Assembly (NCBI RefSeq): GCF_017948245.1
Contig: NZ_CP072872.1
Location: 6,084-70,083 of the forward strand
Direction of reading: 5' to 3'
DNA: 64,000 nt
From: Rhizobium sp. NLR16a
Lineage (GTDB): Bacteria > Pseudomonadota > Alphaproteobacteria > Rhizobiales > Rhizobiaceae
In this document: positions 16,803 to 25,182 of the stretch, piece by piece
How the letters are laid out: each line of letters opens with the position of its first letter
Position numbering within the stretch: the first letter of the stretch is position 1
Translations under genes and position numbers: made by a program
The notes under the pieces: generated by a model
Database searches by the model: none
The model's input: only the letters and a program-made list of their open reading frames with translations
What the model was told of the DNA's origin: nothing

Positions 16803-17593
16803 TGAGCTTCAACACACCCTTCATTGTGCCAAGCCACCTGTTCATCTTCTGCCGGGTGGATGTCCATCGGCGAGGCGCTGCAGGCGGGGCAGTGCCAAAG
16901 GTTTTTGGAGATCTGTGTCCCGGTAATTATCTGATCGCAATGGAAGCAAAACCACCGATCGGAACATGACTCGAATAACGGATGCTGCACTTTCCCATTG
17001 GCGTCAGGCACCGTTGATCGGCGAGGCCAGTCCGATGCAATCCGGGCGCGCACCTGCTCAGCGCGGATCTGGGCTACCCTGAGGGCCTTTTCTACAAAGC
17101 CCTCGTTTAGGATTGGGTTCGACTTAATCCTCCTATCGGTAACACTGGTTTCGGGTTTCGCTGACGGCGCCTCGGGAACAACTACCCGCCATCCGCGGCC
17201 TCGCATGAACACATCGTCACAGTCGACGCTGAGACTAAATTTGTGGCCATCGAGTTCGCCCAGTATCTCGTCAGCCGAGAAGGGGTCCTCTGGATCTCTC
17301 GCGATCGACGCAACTATCGTAGTACCTGGTACGGAATAAAGTGCGTCCAAACCCGCGGTGAAAGATTTTTGGGCTCTTAGAGGGTTCGCGGCGTCGACGA
17401 TCGCCCTTATCGCGTCGATCTGCTCCAAACTCGGTCGCCACCCCTTCTTGTGAGCTGACGTTAGAGCGTTCCAGTGTGGATAGCCCATTTGCTGGGCAGT
17501 CTCGTCGAGAGCAACGAATTGCTTAATACGTCGCGCGCGTGCGAGTTTCTTCGAAAGGGCCCTTATGAAGTTGAGGGATTCTGCCGTATCCAT
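16799..17593 (-). CDS. Hypothetical protein with a C-terminal zinc ribbon, 264 residues
   Basis: The N-terminus (ALSKKLARARRIKQFVALDETAQQMGYPHWNALT) is a helical module that I know from several plasmid and chromosome proteins of alphaproteobacteria, where it precedes different domains. The centre has no clear motif. Near residue 220, CFHCDQI and CPACSAS make a zinc ribbon. It is a single gene on the minus strand. Function unknown. Confidence 0.6.
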   Translation of the reverse strand: MDTAESLNFIRALSKKLARARRIKQFVALDETAQQMGYPHWNALTSAHKKGWRPSLEQIDAIRAIVDAANPLRAQKSFTAGLDALYSVPGTTIVASIARDPEDPFSADEILGELDGHKFSLSVDCDDVFMRGRGWRVVVPEAPSAKPETSVTDRRIKSNPILNEGFVEKALRVAQIRAEQVRARIASDWPRRSTVPDANGKVQHPLFESCSDRWFCFHCDQIITGTQISKNLWHCPACSASPMDIHPAEDEQVAWHNEGCVEAQ

Positions 17594-18147
17594 GATCCAT
17601 TCCTGAAAGACACGGATTCGACCATGTGCCCACTGCTAGTCAAATCCGCCCAATTGGGAACGGTTCAAAGTTGACCAGAATCGACGCACTGTCATTGCTT
17701 CGCATGGGTGGGCACACCGGCCTGTGCGCTAAGGCCACTGCTACTGTGAGCAAAAGCGAATGCCCCGTCAAGTCTCCTTGATGCGTCTCAAGTAGACGTA
17801 AACGTTTGAGTGCTATTGCATCATCGGCAGATTTGCAAAAACAGAGGACGTTATATATTTGCGGCATCAACTTACCGGCAACTGTGACCTTTAATCACGT
17901 CGCGTGTGAGCTGTCGCGGCGAGGTTGGCATGAAGCGCCCTACACAACGCGGGAAACCGCGCTCCAGCCCGCGACGCCGGCGCCTTAGATCTCAAGGGGT
18001 TCACGATCTCGACGGGACCGTTCAAGGTTTCGGTCTGTGTTGATGAATCGCTGCTGCGTCGTTAAGCGGGACTTCCCCGGTTCAATTGAGCCAAGAGCAT
18101 CGGTCATATAGCATGGCTGACGAGCATCGTTTTGGGGGAGGTGAATA
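17594..18147. other. 554-nt intergenic region upstream of the Rad50-like module
   Basis: No convincing gene, tRNA or repeat is seen. The small reading frames here have poor composition and no ribosome sites. It must hold the promoter of the 18148-20870 pair. Confidence 0.5.
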
Positions 18148-18372
18148 TTGGTTAGTTTTGATTTTTCACTCGATGAGGACTGGTCGACAAACATCGGCCA
18201 GCTGAGGGCGCATCTAGAGACAGTTGACGCCGAGTGCGCCAAAATCCTCTTCGAGAACCTCGCCATCTTGGAAGCCGGCGACAACAACGCGCGGCGGGAT
18301 TTCAATCAGAAGGTCCTTGAAGCCTTGGAGGTCGCCGCGGAGGCGGAGATAGACTCTCAGGGGGGCGAGTGA
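18148..18372 (+). CDS. Small partner protein of the Rad50-like ATPase
   Basis: A 74-residue acidic helical protein starting at a TTG five bases after GGGGGAGGT. Its stop overlaps the ATG of the ATPase gene (TGATG), so the two are coupled and probably interact. Small 'middle components' preceding SMC-like ATPases are known from ABC three-component systems, but I do not recognise this one as a named type. Confidence 0.6.
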   Translation: MVSFDFSLDEDWSTNIGQLRAHLETVDAECAKILFENLAILEAGDNNARRDFNQKVLEALEVAAEAEIDSQGGE

Positions 18373-20870
18373 TGCCCCGCTACTACCTGACCAAGCTCGG
18401 CGTCGAAGGGTTTCGAGGCATCAAGAATGAGGGAGATCCACTCACCCTTCGCTTCAGGGCAGACGCGGTCAATTCCATATATGCCCAGAACGGTATCGGC
18501 AAGACCTCGCTGTTCGAGGCCATCAGCTACGCCATCTTCGACAAGTTACCCAAACTCGACGGGCTCCAGCGGAGCGAACGGCCGGAAACATATTATGTGA
18601 ACCGCTTCCATACGGGCGGAGTCGGCTCCATCTCTTTGGAGTTCACACCTGACGACGGCACCACACCAGTCGAAATCCTCGTCCGGCGCACCGCCGTAGG
18701 TCAGCGTACCGTGACGAGCCCGACAGGACATGGCGATCCCGAAGCTTTTCTCGCCACGTTGGCCGAAGATTTCACGGTCGTGGATTACGCTAAATTCACC
18801 CGCTTTATCGATGATTCGCCCCTCGATCGAGGGCGTACCTTCTCCTCCTTGATCGGACTGGCCCGCTTCGCGCACCTCCGCCAACGGTTTGATCAAGCGA
18901 GCAACACACGGGCTTTCAACACCGATTTCCAGATGGCCGCGTTGAAGGCGAAGCTTGAAGCCGCAGAAAAGCTCGTGCGGGACCATCGGGCTGCGGCGTT
19001 GTCGTCTTATGAAGCCGTGACGGGAACGGCAATCCAGGACCTGTCGGCGGAAGTACAACGGGTCGCCGAAGTCACGGCTGCACTTGCTGACATTCCAACG
19101 CTCGCGCCTGTCTTCGCCGGAAAAGACATCCTCACGGTGGACATGGACGCCGCCCGCGCCGCCATCGTCGCGGCGGAGGGTGGCCCCGCGAAGGCCGAGT
19201 ATCAGAAGGTGCTGCGCAATATCGAGGCGCTTTCCCAAAGCGCCCCCACGCCGGAAGCGGCGGCCGACATCGGGACGCTTCTCGACCTAGCACGCCGCCA
19301 TGACGCGGCGGTCGCCTTCGCCGGCAGCAAGAGCCGGCAGGATCTTTTCGAGGCCGCCAAGGGCGTGGTCGAGGAAGCGGACTATAGCGATCCTCAACAA
19401 TGCCCGGTCTGCGACACGCATATCGAAGAGCCCATTGCCACGCGGATGGAGCGGCTGCTTGAGCGCTACCGTGAGGCGGACCAACTCGGCGAAGACCTCA
19501 AGCAGGCCATGACCGCAAGCACCTGGCTTGATTGGCTCAACAAGCTGGAAAGCTGTACCGCCCTGACCGTCCCAGACGACAAGAAACACCGGGCGAGCGT
19601 CCGACAGTTGGCGAGCGAAAGCCGCCTGACCGAGGGTCGCCTGCGGGAAGCCGTTGATAACGCGCAGCAGCTTGAAGAAGAGCGAAAGTCTATCCTAGAG
19701 GCGGCGCAAAAGCGGGAACAGGAGCTTCAGGCGGAATTGCCGCCGTCACTGGTCGCACTAACCCAGCAACTCGAGGCCGGAAGCCGATTCCGTGAAGCCA
19801 TCCTTGGACATCGTACGGCGGCAAAGGAAGCAGGCGCCTGCCGGTCGCACAAGAAATGGCGAGAGCGGTGGCAAACCTTCATCGGCGCCGCCGCCAAGAC
19901 CGTGGGCGAGGCGGAAAGTCGGCTGGCGACCCAGCGCATCAACGCGATCGAGGCGAGCTATCAAGACCTGTTTCGGGGTCTGGTGAGGGGCGGCGTGGAT
20001 ATGCGGCCCAAACTGGAGCGGTCGGCAGACAGCGAAGACGTGGATCTGAAGTTGGAGAACTTCTACGGCGAGACTGGTATCTCGGCACGGGCCGTCCTTT
20101 CCGAGAGCTACCGGAACGCCATAGCCGGCTCAATCTTCTTTGCAGCGGCCGTCAAGCAGAGCGGTCCCGCCCGCTTCATGGTGCTCGACGACATCACCTC
20201 CAGCTTTGACGGCGGCCACCAGTTCGCCTTGATGGAGGCCTTGCGCACCAAGTTGCAGGCTTCCGCGGCAGCCGACGGCCTTCAATTCATCGTGCTCAGC
20301 CACGACACGCTGCTGGAGAAGTATTTCGACAAGACGGCGAGCGAGCAGGTGGGTTGGCACCACCAGCGCCTGCAAGGCGCCGCGCCGACGGGGAACGTGT
20401 ACGCCAGCCAACTCGATGCGAACCGGCTAAAGATTCTCGCGACGACACATCTTCAGGCCGGTCAGGTGGACATCGGCCAGCCGTTCGTGCGGCAGTACCT
20501 GGAATTCAAGCTGTCGCAGATCATCTCCAAGCTGAAGATTCCCGTGCCGCCCGACTATGCCATCCGGAGCGACAACAAGACCGTCGGAAACGCCCTTGAT
20601 GCCATTACATCGGCCATCGACCTTTTCGATGGCGCCGGCAAGCTCGTACTGAGTGCGCAGCAGAAGACGGATTTCCGCAATCAGCATGTGCCGGCGATCA
20701 TCTCGAACTATGTCAGCCACTACGAGACCGGTGGCGGAACGCCAATCAACGCGCATGTGCTATTGGGCGTGCTGCAATCCGTCGACGATGTCGCCGAGTG
20801 CTTCCGCTACGATGATACCTCCAAGACTCCTCCAGAAAGGAGGTGGTATAGGAACCTCGGGCAGCGCTAG
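18372..20870 (+). CDS. Rad50/SMC-like AAA ATPase with zinc hook
   Basis: An 832-residue protein. The Walker A motif NGIGKTS lies at residues 40-46 after the GVEGFRGIKN strand typical of RecF/SMC heads. Long helical segments (about 180-240 and 350-540) frame the CPVC motif at residues 344-347, the zinc hook that joins two coiled coils in Rad50. Walker B and D-loop occur as FMVLDDITSSFDGG near residue 600. The last 130 residues are an extra domain. No nuclease of the Mre11/SbcD type lies next to it. The gene converges on the five-gene restriction-like operon with a 56-nt gap, which suggests a common defence locus. Confidence 0.8.
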   Translation: MPRYYLTKLGVEGFRGIKNEGDPLTLRFRADAVNSIYAQNGIGKTSLFEAISYAIFDKLPKLDGLQRSERPETYYVNRFHTGGVGSISLEFTPDDGTTPVEILVRRTAVGQRTVTSPTGHGDPEAFLATLAEDFTVVDYAKFTRFIDDSPLDRGRTFSSLIGLARFAHLRQRFDQASNTRAFNTDFQMAALKAKLEAAEKLVRDHRAAALSSYEAVTGTAIQDLSAEVQRVAEVTAALADIPTLAPVFAGKDILTVDMDAARAAIVAAEGGPAKAEYQKVLRNIEALSQSAPTPEAAADIGTLLDLARRHDAAVAFAGSKSRQDLFEAAKGVVEEADYSDPQQCPVCDTHIEEPIATRMERLLERYREADQLGEDLKQAMTASTWLDWLNKLESCTALTVPDDKKHRASVRQLASESRLTEGRLREAVDNAQQLEEERKSILEAAQKREQELQAELPPSLVALTQQLEAGSRFREAILGHRTAAKEAGACRSHKKWRERWQTFIGAAAKTVGEAESRLATQRINAIEASYQDLFRGLVRGGVDMRPKLERSADSEDVDLKLENFYGETGISARAVLSESYRNAIAGSIFFAAAVKQSGPARFMVLDDITSSFDGGHQFALMEALRTKLQASAAADGLQFIVLSHDTLLEKYFDKTASEQVGWHHQRLQGAAPTGNVYASQLDANRLKILATTHLQAGQVDIGQPFVRQYLEFKLSQIISKLKIPVPPDYAIRSDNKTVGNALDAITSAIDLFDGAGKLVLSAQQKTDFRNQHVPAIISNYVSHYETGGGTPINAHVLLGVLQSVDDVAECFRYDDTSKTPPERRWYRNLGQR

Positions 20871-20926
20871 TTTGGTTGCCGATGCGACCGGTCAGGGGCA
20901 GAACCACGAGTTTGACTATTCGGGCA

Positions 20927-23902
20927 TCACATGCTCACCTCGGCCAGAGAGGTGACGACGGCGTAATCGACTCCAATCGATTCAAAGTGCTTGCGGCCAC
21001 AGGCGATCTTCTGGTTTTCCTTGGTGCGGCGCTCCTCGGAATCCACGGTGCTCTTGGTTTCGCGCACAAAGTAGAGTTTCTCCTCGCGCTCGGTGACGAA
21101 GGCCCAATCTGGATTGTAGGAGCCGATGGGCGTGTCGATCTTGAACCAGGACGGCAGCTTGACGAACAGCTTGACGTTCTCGTTGCTATCGAGGTCGCGG
21201 GCAAACTTCTTCTCGACTTCCGACTCGTACTCAATCGCATCAAACAGGGATTTCTCTCGGTTCTGCACCTCGTAGAGATTGCTCAGGTAGCGAACGATCC
21301 CTTCCTCGGCGTCCTGCTCGATGCGGCTTTGCTCCCAATGAGCCCCGGCAACCTTCTCGTACTTGATGCCCTCCAGCATCAGGTCGTGAAGTGCGCGCGA
21401 GATTTCCTTCGCGACCGCCGCCATAAATGCCTGGGGATTCATCTTGAACTCGCCGAGCCTGCCCGAGCGCTTCAATATCTCCGCAAGGGTGTGCCGGGTC
21501 AGCTCCGTTTCCTTTTGCAGGAAGGCGAGGATGTCCGGCAGCATTTTGACCGGCTCGGCCTCGCGAACGCGGGTCGCGATCTGTCTGTCCGCCGAGACGC
21601 CCGCGTCAGTGATATCCACCTCGACGACAGTCGTCGCGACGCGCGGCCCTTTGATCGGCTCGATCTGCTTGATGCGGGCGAGCGCCCTTTCGATGAGGTC
21701 GGGCGTAGCAAAGGTCACGCGGTAACGGGTGCGGTGTTTGATCTTGTCCCACAGCTTCTGGAAATCCTCGCTCAGATGGACTTCCTTGCGGAATTTCAGC
21801 TCGCGCCGGTCGCGGGCGTTGACGATGCGATTTTTGAAGACCTTGCGGTTAACCTCATCGACGATCTCCGCGCGAAGATCCGCGAATGCGTCCGACACTT
21901 TCAATTCGAAATGCGGGTTCTTGGGGTCGAACTTGTCCAGGATGTCGCCGACGGTGTTGAGATAGCCGCCCGCCACCAGCTCGGCCCAGATCTTGGCCGA
22001 TTCATCCTGCCCGATCTCACTTTCCGTCCCGTCTTCGGCCTTGCGCACGAGCTTCGCGAACGCGATCTTCTCGACCTTGCCGAAGCGGATGCCGAAATCC
22101 TCCTCGAACTCACTCTGAAGCGCCCGGGCGAAATCCTCATACGATTCATTGGCGATGACGGTCAGCCGGTTTACGGTTTCGTCGTGAACGCGCTCACCCC
22201 GCTTCTCGCCCATGCCATAGACAGGAAGCCGCAATCCGCGACCGATTTCCTGGCGTTTCCTGTCGGCGGACTGCGTTTCATTGAGGGTGCATATCTGGAA
22301 GACGTTGGGATTATCCCACCCCTCGCGCAGGGCGGAGTGCGAGAAAATAAAGCGCAAAGCGACTTCAGGATCGAGCAGCCGCTCCTTGTCGCGCATGATC
22401 AGATTGAAAACGTCTTCGTCTGCGGCTAGCTGCGTCTTGCCGGAATGCACATCTTCAAAGGGAGTGACTACCTTCTTGTCCTGCGAGAAATACCCGTTGT
22501 GCACCTCCAACACATTGAAAGAGATCAGCCCCTTGTAGATCGGCTTCGCCGTCAGCTCGCGGTAGGCCTCTTCAAACCACTGACCGATCTTGCCAAGGCT
22601 GGTCGTGCCGTCGTCGTTGTAGATGCGGTAATTGGCGACGCGGTCGATGAAGAAAAGCGAGAGCACCTTGATGCCCTTGCCCTTGAGCGCGCGCTCCTTC
22701 TTGAGGTGTTGCTCAACGGTCTCATAGACCTGTGCCTTCATGATGTCGTCGGCAAGGCCACCGGTTTCCTGCCCAAGTTCCAGGAAGCGGCCCTGATTGA
22801 ACTCGACATATTCGGAGCCGGGAGTGCAGTCGATGTTTTGGACAATGTAGCCGTTGCGATACGCGTCACGCTCGTCGGACTTCACATACAGGTCATCGCC
22901 CTGCTTGACCCATAGCTTGGTAGCTTTCGGCCCCGCCTTGCCCTCTTTGTGAATCTCAAGCCGCGCCCTGATGCCGTTCTCGTTGTCCGTCGCGATCAGC
23001 TTCACATAGGCGTCGTTGAAATTCTCGTCCGAGCGGACGGAAGCGACTTCGATCCGCTTCACAAGCCGGAGATCATAGGCCCTCACCGGATCCAGCTTAT
23101 AGACAAGATTGTACGGGTTCTTGTGCGTCGCGCTGTAGCGCAGCGTCACCATCGGGTTGAGATTGCCGATCGCCTTACGCGATTTCTCGGTCGTATCGAC
23201 GCTCTGCGGCTCGTCGATGATGACGATGGGATTGGCGGCCTGAATGAACTCGATGGGCCGCCGCCCGGACATGCGGTCGTTTTCGCGGTTTATAACGTTG
23301 AGCTTCTTCAGCTCGTCCTCGGTCATCTCCGACAAATCCTTGTCCGCAACATCCTTCTGGAAGGACTGGATGTTGATGACCATGATCTGAATCTGGTTGC
23401 TGGACGCGAACTGCCGCACCTTTCCGAGGCGCTTGCTGTCATAAACAAAGTGATCGAATGGCGCCTTGTCGTAGAGCGTCTGGAAGTGCTCTTTCATCGT
23501 TTCGATGCTCTTAAGCACGCCCTCTCGGATGGCGACGCTCGGCACGACGATGATGAATTTCTTGAAGCCGTAGGTTTTGTTCAGCTCGAAGACCGAACGC
23601 AGATAAACATACGTTTTGCCGGTGCCGGTCTCCATTTCGACGGAGAACTCGCGGCCCGCAAGCGCCGCGACCTTCTCGATGTCGTTGGCTTCCTGAATCC
23701 GGTTGACGTTCTTGAGAAGCTCGTCATCCGGCAGGCCAAGCCGGTTTCCCATGCCCAGTTCGGTCTGGAACAGCCCGCCGATCTGGAGCGACTGGAAGGC
23801 CATTGCCCCCGTCTGCGCGAATGGCTGCCCGTCGAACACGCCGACGACTGCATTGATGGCATCCTGCTGATATTGAAGGGAGGGGTCGAACTTGAGCTTC
23901 AT
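20927..23902 (-). CDS. Type III restriction Res-like helicase-nuclease
   Basis: A 991-residue superfamily 2 helicase. Walker A is METGTGKT (90-97), Walker B is DEPQ (230-233), then LRYSATH and the late motif RQEIGRGLRLPV. Near the C-terminus the PD-(D/E)xK nuclease is seen as PDWAFV (931) and E948-T-K950. This is the build of type III Res subunits, which translocate on DNA and cut after contact with a Mod partner. Its ATG overlaps the stop of the DUF262-HNH gene (ATGA). It is the last gene of the operon that begins at 30255. Confidence 0.85.
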   Translation of the reverse strand: MKLKFDPSLQYQQDAINAVVGVFDGQPFAQTGAMAFQSLQIGGLFQTELGMGNRLGLPDDELLKNVNRIQEANDIEKVAALAGREFSVEMETGTGKTYVYLRSVFELNKTYGFKKFIIVVPSVAIREGVLKSIETMKEHFQTLYDKAPFDHFVYDSKRLGKVRQFASSNQIQIMVINIQSFQKDVADKDLSEMTEDELKKLNVINRENDRMSGRRPIEFIQAANPIVIIDEPQSVDTTEKSRKAIGNLNPMVTLRYSATHKNPYNLVYKLDPVRAYDLRLVKRIEVASVRSDENFNDAYVKLIATDNENGIRARLEIHKEGKAGPKATKLWVKQGDDLYVKSDERDAYRNGYIVQNIDCTPGSEYVEFNQGRFLELGQETGGLADDIMKAQVYETVEQHLKKERALKGKGIKVLSLFFIDRVANYRIYNDDGTTSLGKIGQWFEEAYRELTAKPIYKGLISFNVLEVHNGYFSQDKKVVTPFEDVHSGKTQLAADEDVFNLIMRDKERLLDPEVALRFIFSHSALREGWDNPNVFQICTLNETQSADRKRQEIGRGLRLPVYGMGEKRGERVHDETVNRLTVIANESYEDFARALQSEFEEDFGIRFGKVEKIAFAKLVRKAEDGTESEIGQDESAKIWAELVAGGYLNTVGDILDKFDPKNPHFELKVSDAFADLRAEIVDEVNRKVFKNRIVNARDRRELKFRKEVHLSEDFQKLWDKIKHRTRYRVTFATPDLIERALARIKQIEPIKGPRVATTVVEVDITDAGVSADRQIATRVREAEPVKMLPDILAFLQKETELTRHTLAEILKRSGRLGEFKMNPQAFMAAVAKEISRALHDLMLEGIKYEKVAGAHWEQSRIEQDAEEGIVRYLSNLYEVQNREKSLFDAIEYESEVEKKFARDLDSNENVKLFVKLPSWFKIDTPIGSYNPDWAFVTEREEKLYFVRETKSTVDSEERRTKENQKIACGRKHFESIGVDYAVVTSLAEVSM

Positions 23903-25170
23903 CCGGCGACCTCGGCAAAATCAGGGTGCGTGTTGTTTTTGATCAGGTTGCAGGTCGGGCAAGCGACCTGTCCGTTCGACACGGTGGTCTGCCCGCCTTT
24001 GGAATGCGGCACCTTGTGGTCGGCATGCCAGTCGGCCCAGCCGAGCTTCTCCCCGCCGCAATGCGTACGGATTTGGCAGCGTCCGTCGTCCTTGCGGTAG
24101 ATCGCGAGCCTCTGCTCCGGCGTGAAAACGCGGATGACATCGATGGTCGGAATGTCGGGGCAAGCGAGGAAGAAACGCTTTTGCAGATATTCGAGCCTTC
24201 CCCTGATCGATTCCTCGCCGTCCGTCGAATAGCTCGTGAGGCGGCGATATTCGACCAGCGTAGCGTCCCGCTTCTCCTCATCGAGTTCTTCCTGCGCCCG
24301 GCGCTCTGTCTCGAAGGCAATAAACCATTTCGCCAGCGCCTCTTCCGTGCCCGCATGGACATAGTTTTCAAGAAGCGTCGAGGCGAGGCAGTACAGTGTG
24401 ATGACGTTGTACCGCTCAAGCTCGGGCGTTTTCTCGGGGAACGCCCGCAGCAGGTAGTCGAGGACGCGGCGAACCTTTTTCGCCACCTTGCCGCCGGCGT
24501 CAAAGGTAACATGGTCGTCGTACATGCGGTTGAGGTCAGCATCGCGGACGCTTGTCGGCCCGTTTGCCATCTCAAGACACACAATCTGCGCCGCAATCTG
24601 GTCGAAGGTGAATCGCTTGTTGCTGAACTTGCAGTTCTCGAAGAATTTGTGCTGGGCAAGCGCCTTCACAAAGTCGCGCATCTGCCCCGGCTTCGCATTG
24701 CGCTTTTCCTGCGCTTTCAGGGTCGTGCCGTTCTGAAGCCGCAGGAACATATCGCGGACTTCATCCTCCTCGTCGTTCTGCACGGCGTCATCGACGATGA
24801 CCACGTCCACCGGATACGCATCGAAGATCGTGCTGACATCGAGGTCGAGCTGATCGTAGGTCTTCCCCGCGCAGGGGAACCCGTTCACCGGATCGGTATC
24901 GCGAGCCAGGGCAAACTCGCCCGACCGGAACTCCCAGATCGTCCGCAGACGCTGCTGCCCGTCAATGACCTCGTACCTCACACCATCGTCACGATTGACG
25001 GCGCGCCAGTACATCTTCGGAATGTCGAATTCGCGAAGAATGGAATCGATCAAAAGCTGCTTCTGCTTCCGCGACCAGGCGGGAGGGCGCTGATAATCAG
25101 GCGTGGGATCGACCTTCTTCTGCCAAGCGCAAATCGTCGAGATCGGAAGGGGTTTTTTGCTCATTCTCAT
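23899..25170 (-). CDS. DUF262 (GmrS/ParB-like) protein with C-terminal HNH nuclease
   Basis: A 423-residue protein. The DUF262 motif D70-G-Q-Q-R74 within YEVIDGQQRLRTIWEF marks the ParB-like NTPase fold shared with GmrS and similar type IV restriction proteins. A helical region (about 100-350) follows. The last 65 residues are an HNH nuclease: GRCQIR, WHADHKVPHSKGG, CPTCN. GmrSD-type enzymes cut modified DNA, but here the gene lies inside an operon with a methyltransferase and a Res subunit. MSK two codons in (25164) is an alternative start. The family assignment is firm and the substrate is open. Confidence 0.85.
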   Translation of the reverse strand: MRMSKKPLPISTICAWQKKVDPTPDYQRPPAWSRKQKQLLIDSILREFDIPKMYWRAVNRDDGVRYEVIDGQQRLRTIWEFRSGEFALARDTDPVNGFPCAGKTYDQLDLDVSTIFDAYPVDVVIVDDAVQNDEEDEVRDMFLRLQNGTTLKAQEKRNAKPGQMRDFVKALAQHKFFENCKFSNKRFTFDQIAAQIVCLEMANGPTSVRDADLNRMYDDHVTFDAGGKVAKKVRRVLDYLLRAFPEKTPELERYNVITLYCLASTLLENYVHAGTEEALAKWFIAFETERRAQEELDEEKRDATLVEYRRLTSYSTDGEESIRGRLEYLQKRFFLACPDIPTIDVIRVFTPEQRLAIYRKDDGRCQIRTHCGGEKLGWADWHADHKVPHSKGGQTTVSNGQVACPTCNLIKNNTHPDFAEVAG

Positions 25171-25182
25171 CGGTCAGCCCCC

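Noticed and set aside
20876-22429. Long plus-strand open frame of 517 codons
   Set aside because: It is antisense to the Res-like gene, which has complete helicase and nuclease motifs. The plus frame has leucine- and valine-rich text typical of shadows in GC-rich DNA.
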